From Bemisia tabaci (taxonomy: Eukaryota > Arthropoda > Insecta > Hemiptera > Aleyrodidae), in NCBI RefSeq assembly GCF_918797505.1, contig NC_092802.1, positions 15,893,883 to 15,957,882 of the forward strand: 64,000 nt of DNA. Direction: 5' to 3'. The notes beneath the pieces are model-generated. The model searched no databases. It was not told the DNA's origin and worked only from the letters and a program-made list of their open reading frames with translations. Positions 19,476-29,245 of this stretch are shown piece after piece. The position numbers were made by a program, and so were the translations under genes. Within the stretch, counting starts at the first letter, position 1. Each line of letters opens with the position of its first letter.

Positions 19476-19722
19476 GGACTGAGTTAAGCAGAAAGGAACC
19501 AACCCACATTTTGGAAAAAATTGAGTTATGAGTGGTTTTGAACTCAACCACTGCTCTACTATCTATCGCCAAAAATTCAAAGTTTTTGTTGGAGCAAATT
19601 TTGCAGAAATTGAACTTGAAGTTTATCTTTTACACTGAGTTTCAAGCAGGAGTTAAACTTTAAACCTCTTTTTCTCGGTTCGATCCTGATGTGGCTCGGT
19701 TCCTTTCTGTTTAACTCCGTCC
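19476..19722. mobile_element. GGACTGAG MITE, copy 1
   Basis: The arms GGACTGAGTTAAGCAGAAAG and CTTTCTGTTTAACTCCGTCC are inverted. It is flanked by AAAT on both sides, a 4-bp duplication. A nearly identical copy at 54914-55161 is flanked by AATT. 247 bp; no coding capacity. Confidence 0.88.
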
Positions 19723-19742
19723 AAATATAGTCGAGTCTAGCA

Positions 19743-20196
19743 CTGCCGTGCTAAAGAAAAACGCCGTATGAGCCTTTAGGCGTTGCCAAGTTTCCTTTGA
19801 CAAGACACGAATTTCCTGGTGAATTTATCAATATTTCTCTTCGAATTCTTCAGATAATTTTGTTCGCAATTTCATCTGAAGTCCCTGAAAATTCCGAGGA
19901 AAAGCATACATAACTTTTCTCAAAAATAAAAATTTTCTGAAGGAAATTCGGCAACTCTCGAATGTTGATGCGGCGTTCTTCCTTAGCACGCACTGAAAAA
20001 AAAAATATGGTAGATTTTACCAAACTCGGACACAGTGAGACCAGTATGGTAATGAATACTCGACTGTATGGTAGTATATTTACTATACTATGGCAAGTAT
20101 CAATAGAATTTTGGTGAATACTAATTTAATTTTGGTTATTTTCACTAAATGGTATCACTGTGTAAAAAATGTTACCATACTTTTTTTCCAGTGCAG
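19743..20196. mobile_element. CTGCCG MITE with insertion in its right TIR
   Basis: Starts CTGCCGTGCTAAAGAAAAAC and runs to TTCTTCCTTAGCACG. It is then interrupted by a CACTGAAAA element, with CAG resuming at 20194-20196. Confidence 0.78.
19991..20193. mobile_element. CACTG-ATATGG MITE, nested
   Basis: 203 bp from CACTGAAAAAAAAAATATGG to TTACCATACTTTTTTTCCAG. Interior TATGGTAGTATATTTACTAT and GGTATCACTGTG. It belongs to the CACTG-ended group and is the only copy here. It sits in the terminal repeat of a CTGCCG element. Confidence 0.8.
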
Positions 20197-20286
20197 CAGA
20201 GCAAACGTTCAAGGATCCAGAAGCGGGTGCAACTGAATCCTGAAACACAAACGCTGAAAGCACGTCCGTAATTACTCCACAGAGGG

Positions 20287-20289
<3 letters not shown>

Positions 20290-20344
<55 letters not shown>
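20290..20344 (+). repeat. Uninterrupted A55 homopolymer
   Basis: Fifty-five consecutive A after GAGGGTAT. There is no retroposon body or target duplication obvious on either side. It may be a slipped poly-A remnant or an assembly or sequencing artefact. Confidence 0.9.
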
Positions 20345-20345
<1 letters not shown>

Positions 20346-20483
20346 GGAAGAGTCGTTTACAAAACGAGACTAACGACATATAATCTCTAACTACCCTAAT
20401 TTAGCCCTCATTCACTTTTTTAAGTGTTCTTTAAGACTATTTTTAGCGGCGCATCCCCCTTTAAAACAATCCTCGCGCCTGTA

Positions 20484-20736
20484 CTGCCGTGCTAAGGAAG
20501 AACGCCGTATGAACCCTCAGGCGTTGCCAAATTTCATTTGAAAAAACACGAATTTCCTGGTTACCATCTGAACAATTGCCTGCCAATTTTTCAGACAGTT
20601 TTGTTCTCAATTTCACCTAAAGTTCCCGAAAAAATCAGGGAAAAATATACATATCTTCACTCCAAAATAAACATTTTATCGAAGGAAATTTGGCAACTCT
20701 CGAATGTTCATACGGCGTTCTTCCTTAACACGGCAG
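20484..20736. mobile_element. CTGCCG MITE with TGTA duplication
   Basis: A full-length 253-bp copy from CTGCCGTGCTAAGGAAGAAC to GTTCTTCCTTAACACGGCAG. TGTA flanks both sides (20480-20483, 20737-20740). Confidence 0.92.
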
Positions 20737-21062
20737 TGTAACCAGTCGAATTCCGGCCGAGGTGCTAATGCGGAAACAGGAGCGTCAGAAAATTTGATAT
20801 TGTGAGAGGAGGAACAGCGGGAGGAAAAAGGAAGACATGCGGACGCGAGTATTATATTTGGCAGGGAAGTCTATTAGTCCGGGCGGGAGGGGTGCGGGTG
20901 AGCGGTTCCCTGGGGACGCGTCGAATCAGGGATTATTTCTCGGCGTTGAAACGTAAAGCTGTCCCTCCGCAGCATTGTGACGACACATGGAGGCCCCTCC
21001 AGGGAGCTTTGAAATTACACATTGTCGGGGATTTTCAGCGTGTCCCCTCCGTCATAGTTCTG
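20737..21062. other. Unique region, no gene seen
   Basis: GC-moderate single-copy sequence. An open frame of about 124 codons crosses it (20802-21176) but runs into a repeat and is not protein-like. Confidence 0.35.
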
Positions 21063-21106
21063 AGGTCCTCTAGAGAGCTTACCAAAAGTTACATGTTGGT
21101 TAAGAG
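21063..21106 (+). repeat. Left copy of ~45-bp direct repeat
   Basis: Begins AGGTCCTCTAGAGAGCTTAC and ends ACATGTTGGTTAAGAG. It recurs at 21828-21873 with two small differences. The pair brackets the AGAGTACC foldback exactly. Confidence 0.88.
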
Positions 21107-21107
21107 T

Positions 21108-21826
21108 AGAGTACCTTTACAGAGAGAGTATGGACAACTCGAAAATTTGAAGGTTAGGTTCGATCAGGTCATGTAAAGAGACCATCCACTAGTATATTGG
21201 CCATTGTGGAAGCTATTACTTTCGGGACTTCAGCATTCTACTGTTGACTTACCTACATAGTTGATGTTCAACAACGTGTTGGCAGTTTCGTTCTGCAAAC
21301 AAGCCGAAAATGGCCAACGTTTGGGAAACTTGTTTGGCTCATGACGTCACCCGAAGCTCATCATCGACCATGTAGGTAGGTCAACAGCCGAAATTAGGGT
21401 GATGACTGTTGCTCCCTAATAACTGTCCATAAGGAATAATTGTTGAAACCCAGAAAATAAAAGCTTCCGCCTGTCGCTAGAAGGCCAGTGGAGGGTCTCG
21501 TGGCTCTTGGGGCCCAAAAGGGAAGCCAACCTATGAACTCGAATTATCCAATGGTACTAATTTTCACATTCCGACTATTAACACTGATCAAAAGGTATGA
21601 AAGCACGTATAAAACTTTGATTTCGCTTACATTTTCTCAGTTTCAAAGTTTCAATCCTTAAAGGCGCTTGTTTGTAATGCGCTGTCGGGCATATTGAGTG
21701 ATCTTCCGATTGCATAGGTTGGCAGCGGCACTTTTCTGGTGATTTTCGTTTGTCACGTTGTCGCCCTTTTGGGCCCTAAAACCTACATAAATCGAGTTGT
21801 CCATACTCCTCCCATGAAGGTACTCT
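21108..21826. mobile_element. AGAGTACC foldback, split by nested hAT-like MITE
   Basis: The arms AGAGTACCTTTACAGAGAGA, GTATGGACAACTCG pair with CGAGTTGTCCATACTCC, GAAGGTACTCT. The intact relative at 60313-60650 lacks the insert. Interior markers GGGCCCAAAAGGG and TTTTGGGCCCTAAAA are shared. Confidence 0.8.
21173..21506. mobile_element. CAGAGAC hAT-like MITE, copy 1, nested
   Basis: Diverged ends (AAAGAGACCATCCACTAG ... CAGTGGAGGGTCTCGTGGCT). Middle: GTTGACTTACCTACATAG, TGTTGGCAGTTTCG, CCATGTAGGTAGGTCAAC. Better copies lie at 40139-40475 and 46939-47275. Confidence 0.75.
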
Positions 21827-21827
21827 A

Positions 21828-21873
21828 AGGTCCTCTGGAGAGCTTATACCAAAAGTTACATGTTGGTTAAGAG
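21828..21873 (+). repeat. Right copy of ~45-bp direct repeat
   Basis: Matches 21063-21106 with GCTTATACC for GCTTACC and CTGGAG for CTAGAG. See the finding on the unusually long flanking repeat. Confidence 0.88.
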
Positions 21874-21979
21874 AATCAGTCGGTACGAGGGCCATTTTAC
21901 CTGGTCTTATTTCGAGACTTTTGGTTTGGGCGGTTTTTGGAAACGTTACAAGATGAAATGAATGAATTTCAAGTAAGAG

Positions 21980-22368
21980 CAGTGTTCGAAACTCACCTTT
22001 GAGTTTTAGGAGCCATGTGGCGCATCAAGCCCGATTTTTAGGCACCATTGAAGATTTTTTAGCGGCTAAAATAACTATTTGCCTATATATTACGGCGCAT
22101 TTAGTAAAAAGTTAGACGCGAGATGTTTTCGTAACAGAACTAGAAAGTAGCTGTAACATGGGGAAGACAAAAGCACAAATGATGAAATCGTGAAGAATAG
22201 AAAAACCTTTCACTTGTGGTGCTGCAAATTTCGAATAATCACCTAATATGAAAATTCGGATTTTTAGAGGGCAATTTTCAGGGGCCACGTTGGCCCAGAG
22301 CCTTCATTTTTTAGGCGCCACGGCCGATTTTTTTAGGCGCATTGGGCGCCTGTGAGTTTCGAACATTG
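21980..22368. mobile_element. CAGTGTTC hAT-like MITE, copy 2
   Basis: From CAGTGTTCGAAACTCACC to GTGAGTTTCGAACATTG. It has GTTTTAGGAGCCATGTGGC and TTTTTTAGCGGC blocks like copy 1. Flanking octamers do not match, so one end is probably altered. Confidence 0.75.
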
Positions 22369-23012
22369 CACCCTTCCATCCGTGGAGCTACGAATCGCGG
22401 TGTCATCGCGGATGCAAGATTCACAGCGCTGCGTCTTCGATGTCAACAAGCTTCCGAAAAAAACTCGACTCAGGATTCCTCCTTATGCAACAGCGTCATT
22501 TTTCCGCTGAAGGGGATCTTCGGGCGATCCCTTCAACAAGGGTGCGAGTCCTCGGCTATGAAGTGTGTCGATTTCCTGTCAAGGTGCCAAGGTGCCGTTG
22601 CGTCAGCCCGCAAGAACCCCCCCCCCCCCCCCAAGGGCTCCGGCTCACCTATATCCATCCAGACGTTGATTAGATCCTTCAGCGATCTGATTCACATCTC
22701 CGTTACGCGTTGCGGCTCCGGCGACTCGTTGTCATGACAATCGATCGCTTGATACTTGTCACCAGACGTTATTTCGACTCGACTTCGCCTTGAAATGAGT
22801 CGTCCGCGGCGTTGCCATATTTAAATGTATTTACAATGTAAAAACTATCCGACTCCGAAGTCTCCTTTTTCGTCGAAGCTTATTCGAGAAAATCTATGGC
22901 TGTAAACCGATCAGTGGTGCATATGGGATAACACTAATGGTGGTGAATGAACTAATGATTCTCGGTCTGTGAGCCATACTAAGGTACGAACACCGTGCTT
23001 AGGTATTCATAC
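22369..23012. other. GC-rich island with C16 run
   Basis: Unique sequence with an uninterrupted C16 at 22617-22632. Open frames are not protein-like. Confidence 0.4.
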
Positions 23013-23050
23013 TAGAGTCCCTTTATACTGAGAGTCAAGACAACACCCTT

Positions 23051-23298
23051 TTTTTCATTGAGAGTTTAGTGGCTTCTATTCCTTTAGGAATCTACAGCCA
23101 TCTATAGGCACTATTTATTGTCCGAAGACATCAGGGAGTTTGGTAGACATCCATGCTCGGGCTTACAAATTTTCACGGATTAAGGCCGTCAGATCCGCTC
23201 GTCAGTTCCATGAAAATTTGTCGCCACCACCGGGATTCGAACCCGGGACCTATTGACCTAGAGTCAGACGCGCTAACCACTAGGCCAACCTGGCCGGC
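23051..23298 (-). mobile_element. tRNA-derived SINE (about 248 bp)
   Basis: Read on the minus strand it has a tRNA-like head with an A box (TGGCCTAGTGGTTAG, plus-strand 23273-23287) and a perfect B box (GGTTCGAATCC, 23233-23243). An unrelated body follows, then a short poly-A, seen as T7 at 23049-23055. GACAACACCCTT at 23039-23050 and 23299-23310 is a 12-bp target duplication. The uninterrupted target is readable at about 30381-30400. This is the signature of L1-type endonuclease retroposition. RNA polymerase III would transcribe it. Confidence 0.9.
23222..23298 (-). pseudogene. tRNA-like head with CUA anticodon
   Basis: The T arm CCGGG-TTCGAAT-CCCGG is intact. In the anticodon arm the loop CTCTAGG gives anticodon CUA (23259-23261), complementary to the amber codon UAG, but the stem has two mismatches. 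The acceptor stem pairs poorly in the standard register. It is the promoter module of the SINE, not a working tRNA gene. Confidence 0.75.
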
Positions 23299-23661
23299 GA
23301 CAACACCCTTCATGGAGTCACAAACGGGAATAAAGATTACAGAAATTGAACGTTTTTCGTAATCTTTGATCGGCCCATTCTCAAATTCTTTTCTCCGTTC
23401 CCTCTCTCATTCCGTTTGTTCCTTGTCGAACCCGTAATTCCTCGGTCCATTCCAGATTATTATCTTTGCGATTGATGAGAATGTAATCTTTATTCCCGTT
23501 TGTGACACCGTGGAGGCCTAAAATACGGGAACCAATCAGAAATGGATTGCTTTTCATTCGAGTCACCGCCATCTTAATTGGTGCACTCTCTTGTGACTCC
23601 ATGAGCGATAACCAATCAGAATCGGACTTTTTTAAGCCACTTTCATTCCAGCCAGAATTGA

Positions 23662-24091
23662 AAGCGAATTTTCGCGATCGAATATCATTCACCGTTGAAT
23701 GATATTCGACGATTGTGCATTTTTTTTCAATGATATTCGACTTCTTCGTTGGTCTCACCAGAGACCGTTGAAATCCATCAATTTGAAATTTCGAATTCAC
23801 CTCGGGACTTGAATTCGATTTTTGAATTGATGCAATCGATGTCAGAAACTTCATCTCTCACCAAAATTTTTGTTCTGTCATCTCTATCTGTTGTTGTGTT
23901 TTGTCAATTCAAGTCTGGTGTTTTCACAATTTCTGTGTTTTAGTGTTTCGTGTTTTCTTATTTTCTTCTTAATTTCATTTAGGAAAAAAATCTGAGCTCT
24001 GATTGGCTCCTGACATCACCGATCATCGGCATCACTCAGCACTGATCAATTCGTTTGATGAATGACATTCGATCGCGAAAATTCGCTTTGA
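23662..24091. repeat. Inverted repeat pair, GCGAATTTTCGCGATCGAAT
   Basis: Arms at 23662-23697 and 24057-24091 carry GCGAATTTTCGCGATCGAAT and ATTCGATCGCGAAAATTCGC, with GAATGATATTCGA between. Perhaps a foldback element of about 430 bp; boundaries are not certain. Confidence 0.6.
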
Positions 24092-24582
24092 GATTCCGCA
24101 AATTTGGGTACAAAGAGACTCCAAAAATTATCAATAATAAGTTTTACTTCGTTCAAAACGGCAACAATGCGCGTCGTTGTCTCGGCCCTTCAACGTCACG
24201 TCACGGGGTCCCCGGGGACCGCGCTATGTCACGTGCCCGGGAGTAACTCAGCTCGCTTGACAGAGTTATTGCATTTTGATTTCTTTGATTTTTTCCCCGC
24301 GATCCTTTCCTTTATTTGCTTTCTATTAATCCTTCAAAGGGCTCTTTCATGGCTCCGTTAAGTCGTTTGTTTTAACTTTTAACCGACCCTTCCCTCCGAC
24401 CGCAATCAGTCCTGTGGAGTCGGCCCAATTAAAACTCTGTTTACCTAAGTTTAATTTTTCGGGGAAGGGTTTCGATCTCGGGGATGGTTACATTTCAAAG
24501 GGTTTCAAGTCGCTAGGAGCATTTCGAAAATCGAGGTGGATTTTGGGAAGGATCTTGGAGAGTCAGAGTGAGTACTTTATAT
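24092..24582. other. Unique region, no gene seen
   Basis: Contains a GC-rich stretch (GGGGTCCCCGGGGACC near 24208) and then AT-rich DNA. No exon recognised. Confidence 0.35.
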
Positions 24583-24963
24583 AGTCTCCCATTTGGACTA
24601 CATTTTGCAATTTGGAACTATAAACTCTAGCTTGGTTTAAAAACAACGCGTGTGCCATTAGTTTCCCTATGCACATAAGTGTTTTTCCAGAAGAGCCAGA
24701 ATTTATAGCTCCAAATTGCAAAATGCAGTCCATTTCATGTCCATCAAAAGTTCCGAGACTCGGAACTTTTTTGTTCAAATTCTCCCACTCAATGACCGTC
24801 AAAAGTTCCGGGATTCCTTTCAGATTTTTTCAACGTTCCGAGAAAGTTCGGGAAATGCAAAAGATTCGGAACAATTCGGGAATTTTAAAAGTTCCGGGAA
24901 AAGTTCGGAAAAAACTCACAAAATTCTGGAATTTTGAACAAGTTCCGGGAAATGGGAGCACTG
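24583..24963. mobile_element. GCTCCCATTTCC / GTTCCGGG element, copy 2, interrupted
   Basis: The left end TCTCCCATTT is separated from TTTCATGTCCATCAAAAG by a 137-bp foldback. The right end is CCGGGAAATGGGAGCACTG. It is full of GTTCCGGGA variants. Joined, it matches the copy at 45408. Confidence 0.75.
24595..24731. mobile_element. GGACTACATTTTGC foldback, nested
   Basis: 137 bp, ends GGACTACATTTTGCAATTTG and CAAATTGCAAAATGCAGTCC. ATTT on both sides (24591-24594, 24732-24735) is a 4-bp duplication, and removing one copy restores CTCCCATTTCATGTCC of the host. Relatives lie at 30292-30690 and 33845-33990. Confidence 0.85.
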
Positions 24964-26541
24964 ATAGCTACCTCGCTCTGAGTATATGTAACAATTAAAG
25001 AAACAGTGACTTCGTTAAAATAAGATAAATCTTGAATTTGCCCAGAATAAATGTTTCTTGAATCAAGCAGAAAAGATGCTTTTACAAAGCGAAAGTGGAA
25101 TTTTCATAGAAATAAGAGACCTTCTGCCTGATTCAAGCGCTTTTATTTTTGGTTCTAGATAGTATCTTCTTGACGGTAAATCAAGTAATTTTATTTAGGG
25201 AATGGATATACGGGTGAGCTAAACGTTAATTTTGAGCATCGGCGTACTTCTTTGCCTGCTGATGATTGATGATGCACTTTACAAGGTGACATCTTCTTTA
25301 GCAAAAAAAGAAGAAAAATACAAGCATCAAGGAGTTTTCGTTTTGAATCAAGCTGATACATGATCAACACGCGCTACTTCACATATTTTCTGCTTGCCTT
25401 GAAGCTAGAAAAATTTCTTCGTGGTAGCTAATTCAAGGGCATTTTCAATCAAGTGTCATCCCCCCCCCCCCGTGTATATCATAAAATCAGATATGAGTAT
25501 GATCACACAGAGTGACCCTTTCTTATTCCCCTTTCATATTCTGCGTTCAACTCTCTCGTAAAATGCGCCTGCCAAAAGATACGCATGCAAAAAGCTGTAC
25601 ACCGAATACATGGAACAGGATAATATTATCTTGGACATCTGAAATATGTTAGTTGGCATTTAAAAAAGGAAAACATGTTATTTTAATGAAAAAAACATCA
25701 TACCATAGTACTGCAATCAAATTACATTCCCAACGGATATAAGTGCTAAACGATGTAATGTCCAAAAAAATGACGACAGTCATTCCTTACCTGCGAAAAA
25801 AGAAGAAACGATAACAGTTAAATTTTGTAAATAATGCAAATACATTCCATTTCTGAAATTAGAAAAACACGTCTCCAGATTGTGGCAACTGCAAAATTTC
25901 TCTCTTTTTAATGATTTAGCTTTTTTTATGTAACCGTACTGGAGAAAAAAATCAAGTTCACTGCTTGATATTTCCATAGAAAATTTGTATAAAGTGAGCA
26001 AAGTTACAGAAGTTTTGAGGCATTGACGTAAAATAGTTTACTATTTAAAGAATAAAAGCACAATAGGATATTTCAAATTAGGACACATATTTTATTATTT
26101 ACATTAGCTAATAATGTTTGCACTTTTTTGTGGAAAACTCGCATCTCTAAAGCTCAGAACGGGTAGACTTTTGTAAATGTATGAAAATTACTCGAGGATA
26201 TAAAATATTCCATATTTAACGTCGGATCACACAAATTCGACAAAGGCGGTTTGGTTCTTAAGGACAACATCAAAAAGTGAGAAAACAGTTTCTGATAGAA
26301 CCAACTATATTTTTTTCTTATTTTTTATCCAATATACATTAACACTGTATAAAGGTTATACATTTTCAAATAATTCGAATCAACCTTTTTCAGTGTCCAT
26401 TGAAGCTACTGATGGAGTGATGGATCGGAACATTCCTCCAGATATTACCTATACGTCATTATATTTCGACGGAGGCAAAGCGAAACATATTTAAGGAACG
26501 GTCTAGAAACGAAACGTTAATTGTTCCAATACTAAACAATG
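24964..26541. other. AT-rich unique region (about 1.6 kb)
   Basis: Largely single-copy. A weak hairpin (CTTGAATCAAGCAGAAAAG with CTTCTGCCTGATTCAAGCG) spans 25056-25140. C11 lies near 25461-25471. A possible small exon at 26394-26494 is discussed as a finding only. Confidence 0.45.
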
Positions 26542-26792
26542 CTGCCATGTTATGGTAAAACATGTCTTATGAACATTTCAACGCCACCAAATATCCCGCG
26601 GAAAAATATTTATTTTTATGAAAATGTCAAAATATTTCCAGTTTAAATTTTCAGATACTTTAGATTTTAACGGGAATGCAATTTCTCCAAAAGATTAAAA
26701 TGAACACATTCACAAATTACCCCAAAAAATCGTATTTTATCGAGGAAAATGTGGCAATCCCCTTACGATTATACGGCTTTCTTTTTTAATGA
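26542..26792. mobile_element. CTGCCG MITE, strongly decayed
   Basis: CTGCCATGTTATGGTAAAAC, CGAGGAAAATGTGGCAATCC and TTATACGGCTTTCTTTTTTA keep the family order at full length. Many substitutions mark it as old. Confidence 0.65.
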
Positions 26793-26943
26793 AGGAGGAT
26801 AGTCAAGGGACCCAGGCACAGATCGAGAATCATTAGATATAGCAAACATACAGGACCCAGTCTCGAAGCGACAGCCAAACAAAAGGTTACCAACCTCCTG
26901 GCGTAGATCATGCAAATTTGTCTCCCGTAAGCCGCGCGCATTT

Positions 26944-27196
26944 CGACGGTGAAACTACCAAACCACGTATCTCGTTTGCGGTGTTTAAAAATCTACGCTC
27001 ACCTTTTATTTTTTTGAAGTAGACCAAATCAATATCATTCCTTGAAATTTTCACGGAATTTTCTCCGCACAAAGAGGAAAAATCACAGAAATTTTCAAGA
27101 CTGGATGTTAAGTAGTTTTTCATTTAAAAAATAAAGTATGACACGAAGTCTGCGACGTCGCAAACCGAGATACGTGGTTTGGTAGTTTCACCGTCG
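26944..27196. mobile_element. CGACGGTGAAAC foldback, copy 1
   Basis: Perfect TIRs of at least 31 bp begin CGACGGTGAAACTACCAAAC, and ATTT flanks both sides (26940-26943, 27197-27200). 253 bp. A diverged copy lies at about 57851-58090. Confidence 0.88.
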
Positions 27197-27200
27197 ATTT

Positions 27201-28078
27201 GTATTATCTAACGAATTACGACGGAGGAGTCAAGTCCTGGCGTCCGGAGAAAGGATTAAGAGAGCAACCCGAAAAAAGGGAAGAAAAAGGAAGCTGCGAT
27301 GATGGACGATTCTTACGGCGCGAGAAGCCACTACAATGAAGGTGAATGAAAAATGGTGCGTGGAGAGCCACAAAGCGTATGAAATATCTACCCAGCGCTA
27401 AACAAATGGAAGAGGATACTTGCTCTTTGCCCATGCCAGGTCGGTTGGAAATTACACTGTTAAAAAGTTCGGAGTGATTTTCGGGGTATCTCTCACTCCA
27501 GAGTCTATATCAGTGCCCCACTTACAGAATATTTTCCTGACAGAGAAAATCAAGGAAGTTTTCAAGACATTTCATTTCGAGGGCTGAAGTGCGAAATCAC
27601 GCATCTCCCTTGGGGTGTTTCAAAATCTCACGCCTAGTTTATTTGTTTTTCTTGGAGAGAAACAAGTAAACTTTTCACGCTTTTTTCTTTGTCAAAATGT
27701 CACGCAGGATACGTCAAATTTGCCGTAAGAATAAAAAAAATCAAGTGATAAGAAATTGGAATCTGTCGTGCCAGTAAAATCATGGGATTGTAGCTCAAAT
27801 TGGCCATGAAACTTATCCATCACTTTGATTTTATATCGAGCTAATTTGAGAATATCGATGAGAACGAGAAAATCATTTGGCGGGAAAGTTCTTTTTGAAA
27901 CATCGCTTTGTTATTCAATTGAAATTTTTTGCTCATTAACCGCCAACGAGTGTTTTCGACGATTTAGGGGGCAGACCCCCTAGAACTTAATATGATGCAT
28001 TTGCCGTCGTATACATTTAGAAGCAGAAAGGTTAAACAATCATGTGCACTTTGCTAACGCTGATTAGAGTTAGGAGTA
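27201..28078. other. Unique region, no gene seen
   Basis: Single-copy, mostly AT-rich. GCGAAATCACGCATCTCCC near 27591 faintly recalls the CGACGG family. No exon recognised. Confidence 0.35.
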
Positions 28079-28315
28079 CACTGAAAAAAAAAAAAGATTG
28101 ATAGAATTTACCATTCCTTCACGCTGTATTTCACACAGCGTGAAGGAGAGGTAAATTCTACCAATCTTCAAGTCGATTCTGCCAGAGGAATATGGTTACC
28201 TGTACCAGTATATAGTAACGTTTATCTTTCTTCCGGCAGAATTGACTTCGAATTATCGCTATGTGAAATACAGCGTGAAGGAATGGAAAAGCCGACCAAT
28301 CTTTTTTTGTCAGTG
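28079..28315. mobile_element. CACTG-GATTG MITE
   Basis: 237 bp from CACTGAAAAAAAAAAAAGATT to CAATCTTTTTTTGTCAGTG. TTCCTTCACGCTGTATTTCA appears on both arms, and TCACACAGCGTGAAGG makes an extra local hairpin. Single copy; one more member of the CACTG-ended group. Confidence 0.82.
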
Positions 28316-28400
28316 GACATTAGACTTTCCCGATGAGCTCATCATGATTTTTGAGCAATTTTACAGAAGAATCAACTCCTACTTTTGCCTTGGCAACAGG
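28316..28400. repeat. Decayed GGGCCTG fragment
   Basis: TGATTTTTGAGCAATTTTAC, AGAATCAACTCCTACTTTTG and GGCAACAGG follow the right arm of the 8760-9373 element. Confidence 0.5.
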
Positions 28401-28704
28401 TTTCAAAAGACCAGTTAAAAATGTTTCGACGGCAGATTGACAACGCAGCGACATTCGTGCGTGCACGGCATGTATTGTAGGTCTGCAGTAAAAGGGAGGG
28501 ATAGCGTTAATAAAATAAGCTCGGATAATAGATCATTTATGTGATCCAAAAAAGACGAGATGGGGTGCCACCTACGCGACCACAACCGCGCGAGGGCCGA
28601 GGGGTAAAATTAAAAACGTAACACGTCCGATGAACGGCACGGTGCGGCGCAGCCTCAAGCGATGCTTCCGTAACGTCTTTATGACGTGTCAACAGATATC
28701 TATT

Positions 28705-28957
28705 CTGCCGTGCTAAGGTAAAACATCGTATTAGCCTTCAAACGTTGCCAAGTTTCCTTCGATAAAAACTGAATTTATTAGGAAAACTGTGAATATTTCC
28801 CCCCAAAATTTTCAGACAATTTTGCACGCAATTGAATCTAAAATATCTGAAAATTTCAAGGGAAAATGTGATTGAATGTTGTCGAAAATACATGTTTTAT
28901 GAAAGGAAATTTGGCAACTCTCAAATGTTTATACGGCGTTTTTCCTTAGCACAGCAG
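28705..28957. mobile_element. CTGCCG MITE, TATT duplication
   Basis: 253 bp, CTGCCGTGCTAAGGTAAAAC to TTTTTCCTTAGCACAGCAG. TATT at 28701-28704 and 28958-28961. First of a tandem cluster. Confidence 0.9.
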
Positions 28958-28992
28958 TATTCTACCGTGCTGAGGAAGAACGCTACCGTATA

Positions 28993-29245
28993 CTGCCGTG
29001 CTAGGGAAAAACGCCGTATTAGCCTTTAGACGCTGCCAAGTTTCCTCTGTTAAAACACGCCTTTTCAGGGAAATCTGTGAATATTTTCCCCTCAATTTTT
29101 CAGAGATTTTAAAGCACAATCGGATCCAAATTTTCTGAAAATTTCATGATGGAAGGATCGTAACGCTCCTTAAAAATTACCATTTTGTTGGAGGAAATTT
29201 GGCAACTCTAGAATGTTCATACGCCGTTCTTCCTTAGCACGGCAG
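28993..29245. mobile_element. CTGCCG MITE, TATA duplication
   Basis: 253 bp with TATA on both sides (28989-28992, 29246-29249). Between it and the previous copy lies a further terminus fragment, TACCGTGCTGAGGAAGAACG. Confidence 0.9.

Larger units (their letters stand above)
23013..23558. mobile_element. TAGAGTCC hAT-like MITE, interrupted by SINE
   Basis: The left end TAGAGTCCCTTTATACTGAG and AGTCAAGACAACACC continues after the SINE with CATGGAGTCACAAACGGGAA and AATAAAGATTACAGAAATTG. This matches the intact copy at 30357-30592. The right side diverges after AACCAATCAGAAATGGATT and the right TIR is absent. Confidence 0.85.

Noticed and set aside
20802..21176. 124-codon plus-strand open frame
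   Set aside because: It runs into the 45-bp direct repeat and the AGAGTACC foldback; composition is not protein-like.
23222..23298. Functional amber-suppressor tRNA gene
   Set aside because: Acceptor and anticodon stems are imperfect, and it is fused to a SINE body with poly-A and target duplication.
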